Below, piece after piece: positions 43,714-51,835 of a stretch of DNA of 64,000 nucleotides; positions within the stretch are counted from its first letter, which is position 1; the number at the start of each line of letters is the position of its first letter. The notes beneath the pieces were generated by a model that was not told where the DNA came from, made no database searches, and was given only the letters and a program-made list of their open reading frames with translations. The position numbers and the translations under genes were made by a program. Source of the stretch: Mycolicibacterium mageritense (GTDB lineage Bacteria; Actinomycetota; Actinomycetes; Mycobacteriales; Mycobacteriaceae); NCBI RefSeq assembly GCF_010727475.1, contig NZ_AP022567.1, positions 7,688,001 to 7,752,000 on the forward strand. The letters are read 5' to 3'.

Positions 43714-46220
43714 CCGGCGATTCCCGATCTATACAGCCGCTCAGCGGTTTTCGCGTCATCGACTTCGGCCAGTACATCGCGGGCCCGGCGACAGCGATGA
43801 TCTTGTGCGACCTCGGCGCTGACGTGATCCGGGTGGATCCGCCGGGTGGGCCACGGTGGGACTCCCCGGCGACGTCGACGTTGAACCGCGGAAAACGGTC
43901 GATCGTCTTGAATCTCAAGGATCCCGGAGACCAGGCCGTGGCCCGGCGACTGGTCGACTCCGCCGACGTGGTGGTGGAGAACTTTCGTCCGGGTGTGATG
44001 GACCACTTGGGCCTGGGCGCCGATCTGGTCCGTGCCGCCGACCCCCGACTGGTCTACCTGTCCATGCCAGGGTTTTCGAGCCTCGATCCCCGGCGGGCCC
44101 TTCCCGGTTGGGAAGGCATCGTGTTGTCGGCGACCGGCGGCTACACCGACATGGGTCTCAACCGGGTGCTGATGGGCATCAATCCGTCGTACACACCGCT
44201 GCCACTCGCGTCCGCTTACGCGGCGGCGCTGGGCGCGCTCGCGGTGTCCGTGGCGCTGTACGACCGCGAGAGCTCAGGTGTGGGTGACCACATCGAGGTG
44301 CCACTGACAGATGCGGTGCTCGAAGGGCTCGCCTACAACTCGCTACGCGTCGACGGTCTGCAGGACCGCTACCTGTCGCAGCGTGAGCTCGAGATCGAGC
44401 GTCGGCGCCGCTGCGGTGAACCGATGGATCTCGGCTATGAGCAACTGCAAGAGCTCCTCGATCCGTTCTACCGCAGCTTCCGGTGTGCGGACGGCCGCAT
44501 GTTCTACCACTGCTGCCCGGCGCATCGCACCCATGCGACAACCGCGCTGAAGCAGCTCGGCCTGTGGAACGACGTCAAAGACGAGATACCCCTGCACGAC
44601 CCGTACACCGATCAGGACCAGTGGCCTGCGGGCCAGGACTGCACGCTGCTGGCCTATCCACTGTCCGCGGCATGGTCTCGCAAGTTGGCCGAACCCATGA
44701 AGGCGGTGTTCGCGAGCAGGACGAGCGATGAGTGGGAGGCGCTGTACGACAACGCACGCATTCCCGGTGCGGCACACCGCAGCAGCTCCGAGTGGATGCA
44801 CAGCGAACATGCCCGCGCGGCCGCCCTGATGGTCGAGGTCGACGATCCACGGTACGGCCGGTTGCTCCGGCCCGGCCCGGTGGTGTGGACCGAGGCGAGC
44901 GCACCGATACTGAGCCAGGCCCCAGTTCCCGACGCCGACCGGGCCGCGATCGTCGAATCGCTCGACGCGCGGAAATCACACATCCCGCCCGAGCGGCGCG
45001 GCCCGTCCATCCCGGCGTTGCGTGGCGTGCGGATCCTCGACCTGACCAATGTGATCGCCGGTCCCACAATCGGTTCGACGTTGGCCCGGTTCGGTGCGAC
45101 GGTCACCAAGATCGATCCGACCGTCCCGACGTTCGACCCGTACCACAACATCGTGGTGGGCCTCAATGCCAACCGCGGCAAGCGCAGTGCGCTGGTGGAT
45201 CTCAAAACCCCGGCCGGGCGCCAGATCCTCGACCGGCTGATCGAGAACAGCGACGTGGTCACGTTCAACGGGGTGACCCGGCAGATGCGCGAGCTCGGGC
45301 TCGAGCCGGTACGGATCCGCGCGATCAACCCAGCCATCGCCATCGTCCGCATCGACGCTTACGGCGGCCAGCGGCAAGGCCCCCGCAGTGAAGTTCCCGG
45401 CTATGACGACAACGTGCAGGCCTGTGCCGGCATCATGACCCGCTTCGGCGGCGCGGAGACCCCCGAAGAACACGCACATCTGGGCACGATCGACGCACTC
45501 GCCGGATTCCTGGGTGGTGCCGCGGCAGTCATCGCGTTGCTCCAACAACAACGCCACGGCACCAGTGACGTCGCGCGCGTGTCGTTGGCTGCGGCCGGAC
45601 AGTTCCTTCAGGTGCCCTTCATGTACGACCACCCGAACCGCGCACCGTTCGACGAGCCGAGCGGCCGGGCAGCCAAGGGCGAGCGTGCTTCATACCGCTG
45701 CTACCCCGCCAGTGACGGTTGGCTGTTTCTCGCGGGCCGCTCGGACGACCTCGAACACCTACGCACCATAAGCGAATTCGCCGATCTGCCAACGGAGGCC
45801 GACGACGCCGAGCTCGTCGAGCAACTGTCTGCGGTGTTCGAATGCAAACCCGTCGATCACTGGTGTCAGGTGCTCGACGGCACCGCGTTTGCCGTCCACC
45901 GCGTCGAGGACATCGCGGACCTGAAGCAGCGCAACACCGTCGCAGAGTCGGCGGGCAACATTCCGCTTGGCCGTTCATCGATGCTGTTCATCCGCCACGA
46001 CGAGCACCCGATCGGGCGTTGGGTCGACCTGGCTGCGCCCAACTCGATGCGCTTCGACCGTCTGCCGATCGAAATCCCCACACCTGCACCACGCTTCGGC
46101 GAACACACGATCGAGATCCTGACCTGTCTCGGCTACGACCGAGCTCAGATCGACGAGCTGATCGAGACCGGCGTCGTCGCGGACCGGTGGACACCTACCG
46201 GCTCCTATCTACCCGTCTAG
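43710..46220 (+). CDS. Fused didomain family III CoA-transferase (CaiB/BaiF)
   Basis: 836 aa from GTG 43710 (AAGGAGA ribosome binding site; overlaps the oxidase stop). Family III enzymes move CoA between carboxylic acids through an aspartyl-CoA intermediate. Two complete CaiB-like halves are visible: about 8-400 (LSGFRVIDFGQYIAGPATAMILCDLGADVIRVD) and about 428-836 (LRGVRILDLTNVIAGPTIGSTLARFGATVTKID). The catalytic Asp position in half 1 reads PLASAYAAALG (Ala169, no Asp), whereas half 2 keeps it (GTIDALAG, Asp595). So one half is probably only structural. In-frame sequence upstream to 43287 is the oxidase in another frame. It likely activates a pathway acid as its CoA ester. Confidence 0.9.
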   Translation: MTGDSRSIQPLSGFRVIDFGQYIAGPATAMILCDLGADVIRVDPPGGPRWDSPATSTLNRGKRSIVLNLKDPGDQAVARRLVDSADVVVENFRPGVMDHLGLGADLVRAADPRLVYLSMPGFSSLDPRRALPGWEGIVLSATGGYTDMGLNRVLMGINPSYTPLPLASAYAAALGALAVSVALYDRESSGVGDHIEVPLTDAVLEGLAYNSLRVDGLQDRYLSQRELEIERRRRCGEPMDLGYEQLQELLDPFYRSFRCADGRMFYHCCPAHRTHATTALKQLGLWNDVKDEIPLHDPYTDQDQWPAGQDCTLLAYPLSAAWSRKLAEPMKAVFASRTSDEWEALYDNARIPGAAHRSSSEWMHSEHARAAALMVEVDDPRYGRLLRPGPVVWTEASAPILSQAPVPDADRAAIVESLDARKSHIPPERRGPSIPALRGVRILDLTNVIAGPTIGSTLARFGATVTKIDPTVPTFDPYHNIVVGLNANRGKRSALVDLKTPAGRQILDRLIENSDVVTFNGVTRQMRELGLEPVRIRAINPAIAIVRIDAYGGQRQGPRSEVPGYDDNVQACAGIMTRFGGAETPEEHAHLGTIDALAGFLGGAAAVIALLQQQRHGTSDVARVSLAAAGQFLQVPFMYDHPNRAPFDEPSGRAAKGERASYRCYPASDGWLFLAGRSDDLEHLRTISEFADLPTEADDAELVEQLSAVFECKPVDHWCQVLDGTAFAVHRVEDIADLKQRNTVAESAGNIPLGRSSMLFIRHDEHPIGRWVDLAAPNSMRFDRLPIEIPTPAPRFGEHTIEILTCLGYDRAQIDELIETGVVADRWTPTGSYLPV

Positions 46221-46242
46221 GCACCACGAAGAAAGGCAAGCC

Positions 46243-47181
46243 ATGCGCAATCCCTACGAACCGGTCGCGGTCACCGCTGCGGTGACCGGCGGTGACGTGC
46301 TGCCGAGCCAGAGCCCCGCGGTCCCGTGTGGGCCTGGGGCCATCGCAGCGGCCGCGATCGCCGCGGCCGAAGCCGGCGCAACGTCGGTCCATCTGCACGC
46401 ACGCGAACTCGACGGAAAGCCGACCGCTTCCGCCGACATGTTCGTCGACATCGTCAGTGCCATCCGTGCGTCGTCCGATGTGGTCATCAATGTCACCACG
46501 GGTGGCTCCGTCGACATGACGGCCGCCGAACGCTTGCAGGGCGTGGTCGCCACCCGTCCGGACATCGCCACGTTGAACCTGGGCACCATGAACTTCGAAG
46601 GGTTTCCGACCAAGGAGCGCTGGCCGGATGTCAAGCACCAGTGGGAGCGCGATGTGCTCGCCAACTCGGGACGCGTGGTGTTCATCAACACGTTGGCGAT
46701 GATGCGTGATTTCGCGAGTACGTTCCGCGATCTGGGCGTCTGCCCCGAGCTTGAGGTCTACGACATGGGCCATCTCAACATGGCGCGGTTCCTGCTCGAC
46801 GAGGGCACCTTGCAGGGCCCGCTGCGGATCCAGTTCGTGCTCGGCACGTTGGGCGGAGCGGGAGGCAGCATTCAGGATCTGTTCGCACTCGAGCAGGCCG
46901 CGCACCGAATCCTCGGCGCCGACCTCTCGGCCATCAGTGTGGCGGCCGTCGGCTACCCGGGCCAGCTGCGCATGGCCGCGGTCGCCGCGGCGGGAGGCTT
47001 CGACATTCGCGTCGGGATCGAGGACAACCTACGGATCCGGCGCCGCAGGCAGGCGGTGGATTCCGCCGAGTTGGTCGCCGCGGCAGTGGCCATCGCCGAA
47101 CAGCTGGAACGCCCGATAGCGACGCCAACCGAGCTGCGCGCGCAGCTGGGCCCGTGGTACTCGACCCGGTCGAATCGATGA
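46243..47181 (+). CDS. Beta-keto acid cleavage enzyme (BKACE family)
   Basis: 312 aa TIM-barrel enzyme of the DUF849/BKACE family, which cleaves a beta-keto acid with acetyl-CoA to give acetoacetate or acetoacetyl-CoA plus a new acid or CoA ester (3-keto-5-aminohexanoate and dehydrocarnitine are known substrates). Zinc ligands are visible: His50 and His52 in SVHLHAREL and Glu260 in VGIEDNLR. The N-terminal PVAVTAAVTGGDVLPSQSPAVP is typical. The neighbouring carnitine-dehydrogenase-like enzyme would make its beta-keto substrate. The exact substrate cannot be read by eye. Confidence 0.9.
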   Translation: MRNPYEPVAVTAAVTGGDVLPSQSPAVPCGPGAIAAAAIAAAEAGATSVHLHARELDGKPTASADMFVDIVSAIRASSDVVINVTTGGSVDMTAAERLQGVVATRPDIATLNLGTMNFEGFPTKERWPDVKHQWERDVLANSGRVVFINTLAMMRDFASTFRDLGVCPELEVYDMGHLNMARFLLDEGTLQGPLRIQFVLGTLGGAGGSIQDLFALEQAAHRILGADLSAISVAAVGYPGQLRMAAVAAAGGFDIRVGIEDNLRIRRRRQAVDSAELVAAAVAIAEQLERPIATPTELRAQLGPWYSTRSNR

Positions 47182-47996
47182 CCACAGCGGCGAATCCGCT
47201 CGTCGTGGCGTGCCTGCAGAGCGAGGGGGTGCCCGGTGACGTCGACGCCAACATCTCGGCACTCGACGACCACGCCGCCCAGGCCAGCACCTCGGGTGCT
47301 CATCTCCTCATCACCGACGAGATGTTTGTCAGCGGATACGACTGTGGCGCAATCGAACACGTCGTAGACGATTCGACCGTCACCGAGCGGCTGCGGGAGA
47401 TTGCCCGCAGGCACCGAATCGCTCTGCTGGTCGGCATGCCGGAACGACTGCCCTCCGGCGGGATCGGCAACTGCGCGGTGTTCCTCGGCGATGACGGCGA
47501 AAGGCTGGCCCGTCACACGAAATCCCACCTCTACGGGAGCATCGACAAGGACCGTTTCGAGGCAGGCGACCGGCCGTTCACCCTGGTCGACTACCGGGGC
47601 GTCCGCGTGGCGATCATGATCTGCTTCGATGTCGAGTTCCCGGAGAACCCGCGGGCCGCGGCCCTGGCCGGCGCCGACCTCATCGCGGTACCGACTGCCA
47701 ACATGAAACCGTACGACGGCATCAACGAGCACCTGCTGTGGACCAGGGCGTGGGAGAACCAGACTCATGTGGCGTACGTAAATCATTGCGGCACCGAGGG
47801 GTCCACCCACTACGTCGGGCGCAGCATCGTCGTGGCCCCGGACGGCGAGGTGCTGGCCACCGCCGGAGCCGTCGAGGCGTTGTTGATCACGACAATCGAC
47901 CCGTCGCGCGTCGCCGCCGCCCGGCGCGGCTTCTCCTACCTCGCCGAGCGGCGGCCGGCGCTCTACACCGACCTCCACGACCACACCCAACGATAG
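47178..47996 (+). CDS. Carbon-nitrogen hydrolase (nitrilase superfamily)
   Basis: 272 aa from ATG 47178, overlapping the BKACE stop (ATGA). The catalytic Glu-Lys-Cys triad is visible: Glu48 (TDEMFVSGYD), Lys115 (HTKSHLYG), Cys149 (IMICFDVEFPEN). The CFD(x)EFPE form is typical of amidase branches (omega-amidase, carbamoylase, aliphatic amidase) rather than true nitrilases. In the operon it would release ammonia from an amide or carbamoyl intermediate; which one is unknown. Confidence 0.88.
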   Translation: MTTAANPLVVACLQSEGVPGDVDANISALDDHAAQASTSGAHLLITDEMFVSGYDCGAIEHVVDDSTVTERLREIARRHRIALLVGMPERLPSGGIGNCAVFLGDDGERLARHTKSHLYGSIDKDRFEAGDRPFTLVDYRGVRVAIMICFDVEFPENPRAAALAGADLIAVPTANMKPYDGINEHLLWTRAWENQTHVAYVNHCGTEGSTHYVGRSIVVAPDGEVLATAGAVEALLITTIDPSRVAAARRGFSYLAERRPALYTDLHDHTQR

Positions 47997-48009
47997 GGAT
48001 TGAACTGTC

Positions 48010-48969
48010 ATGCACTTCAAGACTTCACCGACCGACGTCCGCACCGTCACCTGCATCGGTGCCGGGGTCATCGGCGGCGGCTGGGTCGCACACTTCCTGG
48101 CCCGCGGATACGACGTGCGGGCTTGGGATCCCGCGGCTGATGCCGACAGCCGGCTGCGCCGCCTGGTGGACACGGCGTGGCCCGCGCTGACCGAACTCGG
48201 TCTCGCGCCCGGGGCCAGCCCCGACCGACTCACCACGCTGGCGACCCTCGAGGATGCCGTCGCCGAAGCCGACTTCGTCCAGGAAAGCGCGCCCGAGCAC
48301 CTCGACCTCAAAGCGGACCTGTTCGCCCGCATCGATGCGGCGTGCCGGCCCGACGTCGTCGTGGGCTCCTCGACCTCGGGATTCAGCATGACCGACATGC
48401 AGTCCCGCACAGTGCATCCCGAGCGGTTCGTGGTCGGTCATCCGTTCAACCCGCCCTATCTGGTACCGCTCGTCGAGGTCGTCGGCGGCACGCGGACCGC
48501 GCCCACAACGGTCGAATGGGCCCGCGCGTTCTACACCGAGACCGGCAAGTCTGTCATCACGCTCACCAAAGAGGTACCCGGCTTCATCGCCAATCGCCTG
48601 CAGGAAGCCCTGTGGCGCGAGGCCCTGCACATGATCGCCGCGGGAGAGGCGACCGTGGAACAGATCGACCGGGCCATCACCGACGGCCCCGGCCTGCGCT
48701 GGCCCTTCATCGGACCGTGTGTGACCTTCCACCTGGCCGGCGGAGAGGGCGGGATGGCCCACGCCCTCGAGCACTTCGGAATCGATGCGCCATGGTCGAG
48801 GCTTGCCAGCCCGCCGCTGACCGACGAGCTCAAGGCACGACTGATCGACGGCAGCCGCGACCTCGGCAACGGACTGTCCCCTTCCGAGCTCGTGGCGCAA
48901 CGAGACTCGGCGATGCTGACGGTCATTCGCGCCTTGCGGGAAAACCGGCAAGCCAAGGACGCCGGTTGA
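48010..48969 (+). CDS. L-carnitine dehydrogenase-like 3-hydroxyacid dehydrogenase
   Basis: 319-aa member of the 3-hydroxyacyl-CoA dehydrogenase superfamily. NAD motif CIGAGVIGGGWVAHFLARGYDVRAWD lies near residue 15. The catalytic His144 and Glu156 pair is in VVGHPFNPPYLVPLVEVVGG. The C-terminal block DGPGLRWPFIGPCVTFHLAGGEGGM closely resembles carnitine dehydrogenases, which act on free beta-hydroxy acids. Many carnitine dehydrogenases are fused to a C-terminal thioesterase; here the thioesterase is the next gene, overlapping by one base (TGATG). I infer oxidation of carnitine or a carnitine-like gamma-amino-beta-hydroxy acid to its beta-keto form for the BKACE enzyme. Confidence 0.87.
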   Translation: MHFKTSPTDVRTVTCIGAGVIGGGWVAHFLARGYDVRAWDPAADADSRLRRLVDTAWPALTELGLAPGASPDRLTTLATLEDAVAEADFVQESAPEHLDLKADLFARIDAACRPDVVVGSSTSGFSMTDMQSRTVHPERFVVGHPFNPPYLVPLVEVVGGTRTAPTTVEWARAFYTETGKSVITLTKEVPGFIANRLQEALWREALHMIAAGEATVEQIDRAITDGPGLRWPFIGPCVTFHLAGGEGGMAHALEHFGIDAPWSRLASPPLTDELKARLIDGSRDLGNGLSPSELVAQRDSAMLTVIRALRENRQAKDAG

Positions 48970-49451
48970 TGACCACTGCGGAAACCGGCGCAGCCGGCGC
49001 ACTGAGGCCGTCGCATCACCGCGTGATCGATGAGTGGATCGATTACAACGGGCATCTCAACGAGGGCTACTTCGGTGTGTTGTTCGGCCGGGCCGTCGAC
49101 GATGTGCTGGAACAGATCGGCGCGGGTGCCGACTATCGCCGGACCAGCAATTGTGCGGTGTTCAGCGCGGAGGCACACATCCGCTATCTCGCCGAAGTTC
49201 CGCCCCGCAGCCAGGTCGAGATCCGAAACTGCATAATCACGGCCGGCGCCAAGCTGATCGTCACCTGGCATGAGCTCTATGTGGACGGAAAGCTCTGCTC
49301 CACAGAGGAAGTACTGGGGTTGCACGTGGACCGGACGGTCGGACGCGTCGCACCCTTCCCGGACGACATTCGCACGCGCGCCGAGGGCTTCCGAGTGGAC
49401 CCACCCACGGATTCGGGTCGCTCGATCCAAGTCCGGGACGGTGGCGCATGA
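48969..49451 (+). CDS. Hotdog-fold acyl-CoA thioesterase
   Basis: 160 aa. The 4-hydroxybenzoyl-CoA thioesterase type motif VIDEWIDYNGHLNEGYFGVLF has the catalytic Asp25 and is followed by a central helix and beta-strands (RRTSNCAVFSAEAHIRYLAEV, in pieces). It resembles the thioesterase half of fused carnitine dehydrogenase/betainyl-CoA thioesterases. The start is coupled to the dehydrogenase stop (TGATG) and its stop overlaps the next gene (ATGA). It probably hydrolyses the aminoacyl-CoA product of the BKACE step. Confidence 0.85.
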   Translation: MTTAETGAAGALRPSHHRVIDEWIDYNGHLNEGYFGVLFGRAVDDVLEQIGAGADYRRTSNCAVFSAEAHIRYLAEVPPRSQVEIRNCIITAGAKLIVTWHELYVDGKLCSTEEVLGLHVDRTVGRVAPFPDDIRTRAEGFRVDPPTDSGRSIQVRDGGA

Positions 49452-50416
49452 CCGGACTCCAACTGCTCGGGCCGAGAGTCGTCGCCGAGGTCTTCGACCT
49501 GGAACTCGCCTACGCCAGCCAGGTCGAGGCGTTCACGAAGCTGGCCGAAGGCCGCGCGTGGCAACCGGACAAGATCGGCGGCGGCCATGCGGACGACCAG
49601 AGCACGGTGTTCTGCTATGCGGCGAGGCTGGATCGCGAATCCGGGCCGATCTCCAAATTTGGCAGCGTGAACCCGGCGAACCTCGGGACGGGCCTGCCGA
49701 CGATCCATGCCGCGGTGGTGCTGCTGCACCCGGACACGGGCGTTCCCGTCGCCGTCCTGGATGGCACGGCGATCACCGCACGCCGGACCGCCGCCGCCTC
49801 CGCGGTGGCGGTGTCGGCCCTGGGCAGGACCGGCGAGCATATCGCCGTGCTGGGCGCCGGACAGCAGGGCGTCGCCCACATCCGCGCGTTGCACGCCGCG
49901 CTTCCACACGGCAAGTTCCACGTGTGGTGCCCGGATGTCTCGCAGCGCAACGGAGTCGCGGACGCCCTCGCCGACGAAGGCCTGCCGGTCGCTGTGGCAG
50001 CCTCGGCGCGCGCGGCCATCAGTGGCGCCGACATCGTGATCGCCGCGACGTCGGCCACATCCCCGTTGTTCGACGCGAACGACCTGCCCGCATCGGCGCT
50101 CGTCGTGAGCGTGGGCTGTTTCGAAGAACACCGGTGTGAAATCGGACCGGACACCCTGCTGCGCAGCCGCACCGTAGTCGTCGATCACGCGCCGACCGCG
50201 CTGGCCCACTGCGGGCCCGTCGTCGAAACCGCCCGGCAGGGCCGCGATCTCGGTGTGGTCGAACTCGGCGCGATCCTGACCGGACAGGTACGGGTGCCGA
50301 CATCCGGCCTGACCAGCTATCTGTCCGTGGGGCTCGGCGTGCAGGACGCCGCAGCCGCATGGGCGATCTACCGACGGGCCGAAGACCTCGGTCTCGGCAT
50401 CACCGTGGATTGGTGA
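49448..50416 (+). CDS. Ornithine cyclodeaminase/mu-crystallin family protein
   Basis: 322 aa. NAD(P) motif IAVLGAGQQGVAHIRAL, the family's N-terminal ISKFGSVNPANLGTGLPTIHA and VAVLDGTAITARRTAAASAVA segments, and C-terminal VVELGAILTGQ are present. Family members include ornithine cyclodeaminase, alanine dehydrogenase, ketimine reductases and amino-acid synthases; function cannot be assigned by sequence alone. In this operon it could reduce or deaminate an imine or ketimine formed by the FAD oxidase. It overlaps the thioesterase by 4 bp. Confidence 0.87.
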   Translation: MTGLQLLGPRVVAEVFDLELAYASQVEAFTKLAEGRAWQPDKIGGGHADDQSTVFCYAARLDRESGPISKFGSVNPANLGTGLPTIHAAVVLLHPDTGVPVAVLDGTAITARRTAAASAVAVSALGRTGEHIAVLGAGQQGVAHIRALHAALPHGKFHVWCPDVSQRNGVADALADEGLPVAVAASARAAISGADIVIAATSATSPLFDANDLPASALVVSVGCFEEHRCEIGPDTLLRSRTVVVDHAPTALAHCGPVVETARQGRDLGVVELGAILTGQVRVPTSGLTSYLSVGLGVQDAAAAWAIYRRAEDLGLGITVDW

Positions 50417-50419
50417 AAC

Positions 50420-51835
50420 ATGACTGAACCAACATCGTTGAGCGTGGCCGAAATTCTGGCCGCGTTCCGGGACCGCTCCCTGTCACCGGTCGAACTGCTG
50501 GCCGATGTCTTGGCCCGCATCGACAAGCTCAACCACGAACACAAGGCTGTTGCGCACCTGTTCGACCGCGAGGCACTGGAGCTGGCGCGTGAAGCCGAGC
50601 ATCGGTACCTCACCGACCCCGACGGAGCGCGACCGCTCGAAGGGATACCGGTACTGGTCAAGGAAGACGAACCGGTACGCGGGCAACCATGGACCCAAGG
50701 ATCGACGATCTATCGTGAGGTGACCGCCACGCACACGTCGTCGTTCGTGCAGCGCATCGTCGACGCCGGGGCCATCGTGCACGGCAGGTCCACCGCGCCC
50801 GAGTTCTCGTCGGCGGCGTTCACCCAATCCTTGCTGTGGGGCGTGACGCCCAATCCATGGAATCCGGCCTACTCCCCCGGCGGGTCGTCCGGTGGTTCGG
50901 CGGTGGCACTGGCCACCGGCATGACCATCCTGGCCACCGGGTCGGATCTCGCGGGATCGATCCGCACGCCGTCCTCTTTCTGCGGGACAGTCGGTTTCAA
51001 GCCACCGCACGGCCGCGTTCCGGTGGACCCGCCGTTCAACCTGGATCGCTACTGCCATTGCGGACCCATGGCGCGCACGGTGGCCGATTGCCTGGCTCTG
51101 CAGCAGGTGATCGCGGGGCCCGATCCGTCGGACCTGACGTCGGTCATCCCGTCATCCGTGCTGCCGGACGGCGCGAGAACGGACCCGCGCTCGTGGCGCG
51201 TGGCGGTCGCCCCCGGCGAACAGTGGCCGGTCGACCCCGAGATCGCCACGAACACGAGGGCGATCGGAGCGGCACTCGAAGCGCTCGGAACCGAGATCGA
51301 CTACATAGAGCTCCCGTTCACGCGCGCCGATGTCATCCGCGCGGCGGCGATCCACTACGACAGCGTATTCGGCAAGTCGATCACCGCGGAGGCGGCCGAG
51401 CACCCCGAACAGATCACCTCGTATGCAAAGGATTTCGCCCGCTGGGCGGCGGAAATACGCGGCGACGCCAGCTTCCTCGACGGCCTGGCCGCCGAGGCGA
51501 CGCTGCAGGGCCGGGTCGCGCCGCTGTTCGAGCGCTACGACGCGATCATCCTTCCGACGGTGGCCACGCGAGGGTTTCGCGCCGGTGACGATTACGTCGG
51601 CCACGGCATCGAAGTCGGCGGCACGACGCTCGACTTCTACCTCGAGGCGATCCCTGCCATCGCGTTCAACATCCTGAGCACATGCCCGGCACTGGCGGTG
51701 CCGTCCGGTTTCGCCGACAACGACGTGCCCACCGGAGTGCAGATCGTCACCCGTCCGTACGACGACCGCACGGCATTCGAGATCGGCCTGCAGCTCGACC
51801 ATGTTCGGCTCCACAGCGGAAAGGCGCGCCCGTGA
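50420..51835 (+). CDS. Amidase (amidase-signature family)
   Basis: 471 aa. The Ser-cisSer-Lys triad is visible: Lys in GIPVLVKEDEPV, the Ser pair in SPGGSSGGSAVALATGM and GSDLAGSIRTPSSFCGTVGFK. It starts 4 bp after the previous stop and overlaps the permease start by 4 bp, so it belongs to the same operon. It probably frees an amine from an imported amide or N-acyl compound. It is a different branch from the amiA2 gene of this window. Together with the nitrilase-type gene, the operon has two distinct amide hydrolases. Confidence 0.9.
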   Translation: MTEPTSLSVAEILAAFRDRSLSPVELLADVLARIDKLNHEHKAVAHLFDREALELAREAEHRYLTDPDGARPLEGIPVLVKEDEPVRGQPWTQGSTIYREVTATHTSSFVQRIVDAGAIVHGRSTAPEFSSAAFTQSLLWGVTPNPWNPAYSPGGSSGGSAVALATGMTILATGSDLAGSIRTPSSFCGTVGFKPPHGRVPVDPPFNLDRYCHCGPMARTVADCLALQQVIAGPDPSDLTSVIPSSVLPDGARTDPRSWRVAVAPGEQWPVDPEIATNTRAIGAALEALGTEIDYIELPFTRADVIRAAAIHYDSVFGKSITAEAAEHPEQITSYAKDFARWAAEIRGDASFLDGLAAEATLQGRVAPLFERYDAIILPTVATRGFRAGDDYVGHGIEVGGTTLDFYLEAIPAIAFNILSTCPALAVPSGFADNDVPTGVQIVTRPYDDRTAFEIGLQLDHVRLHSGKARP

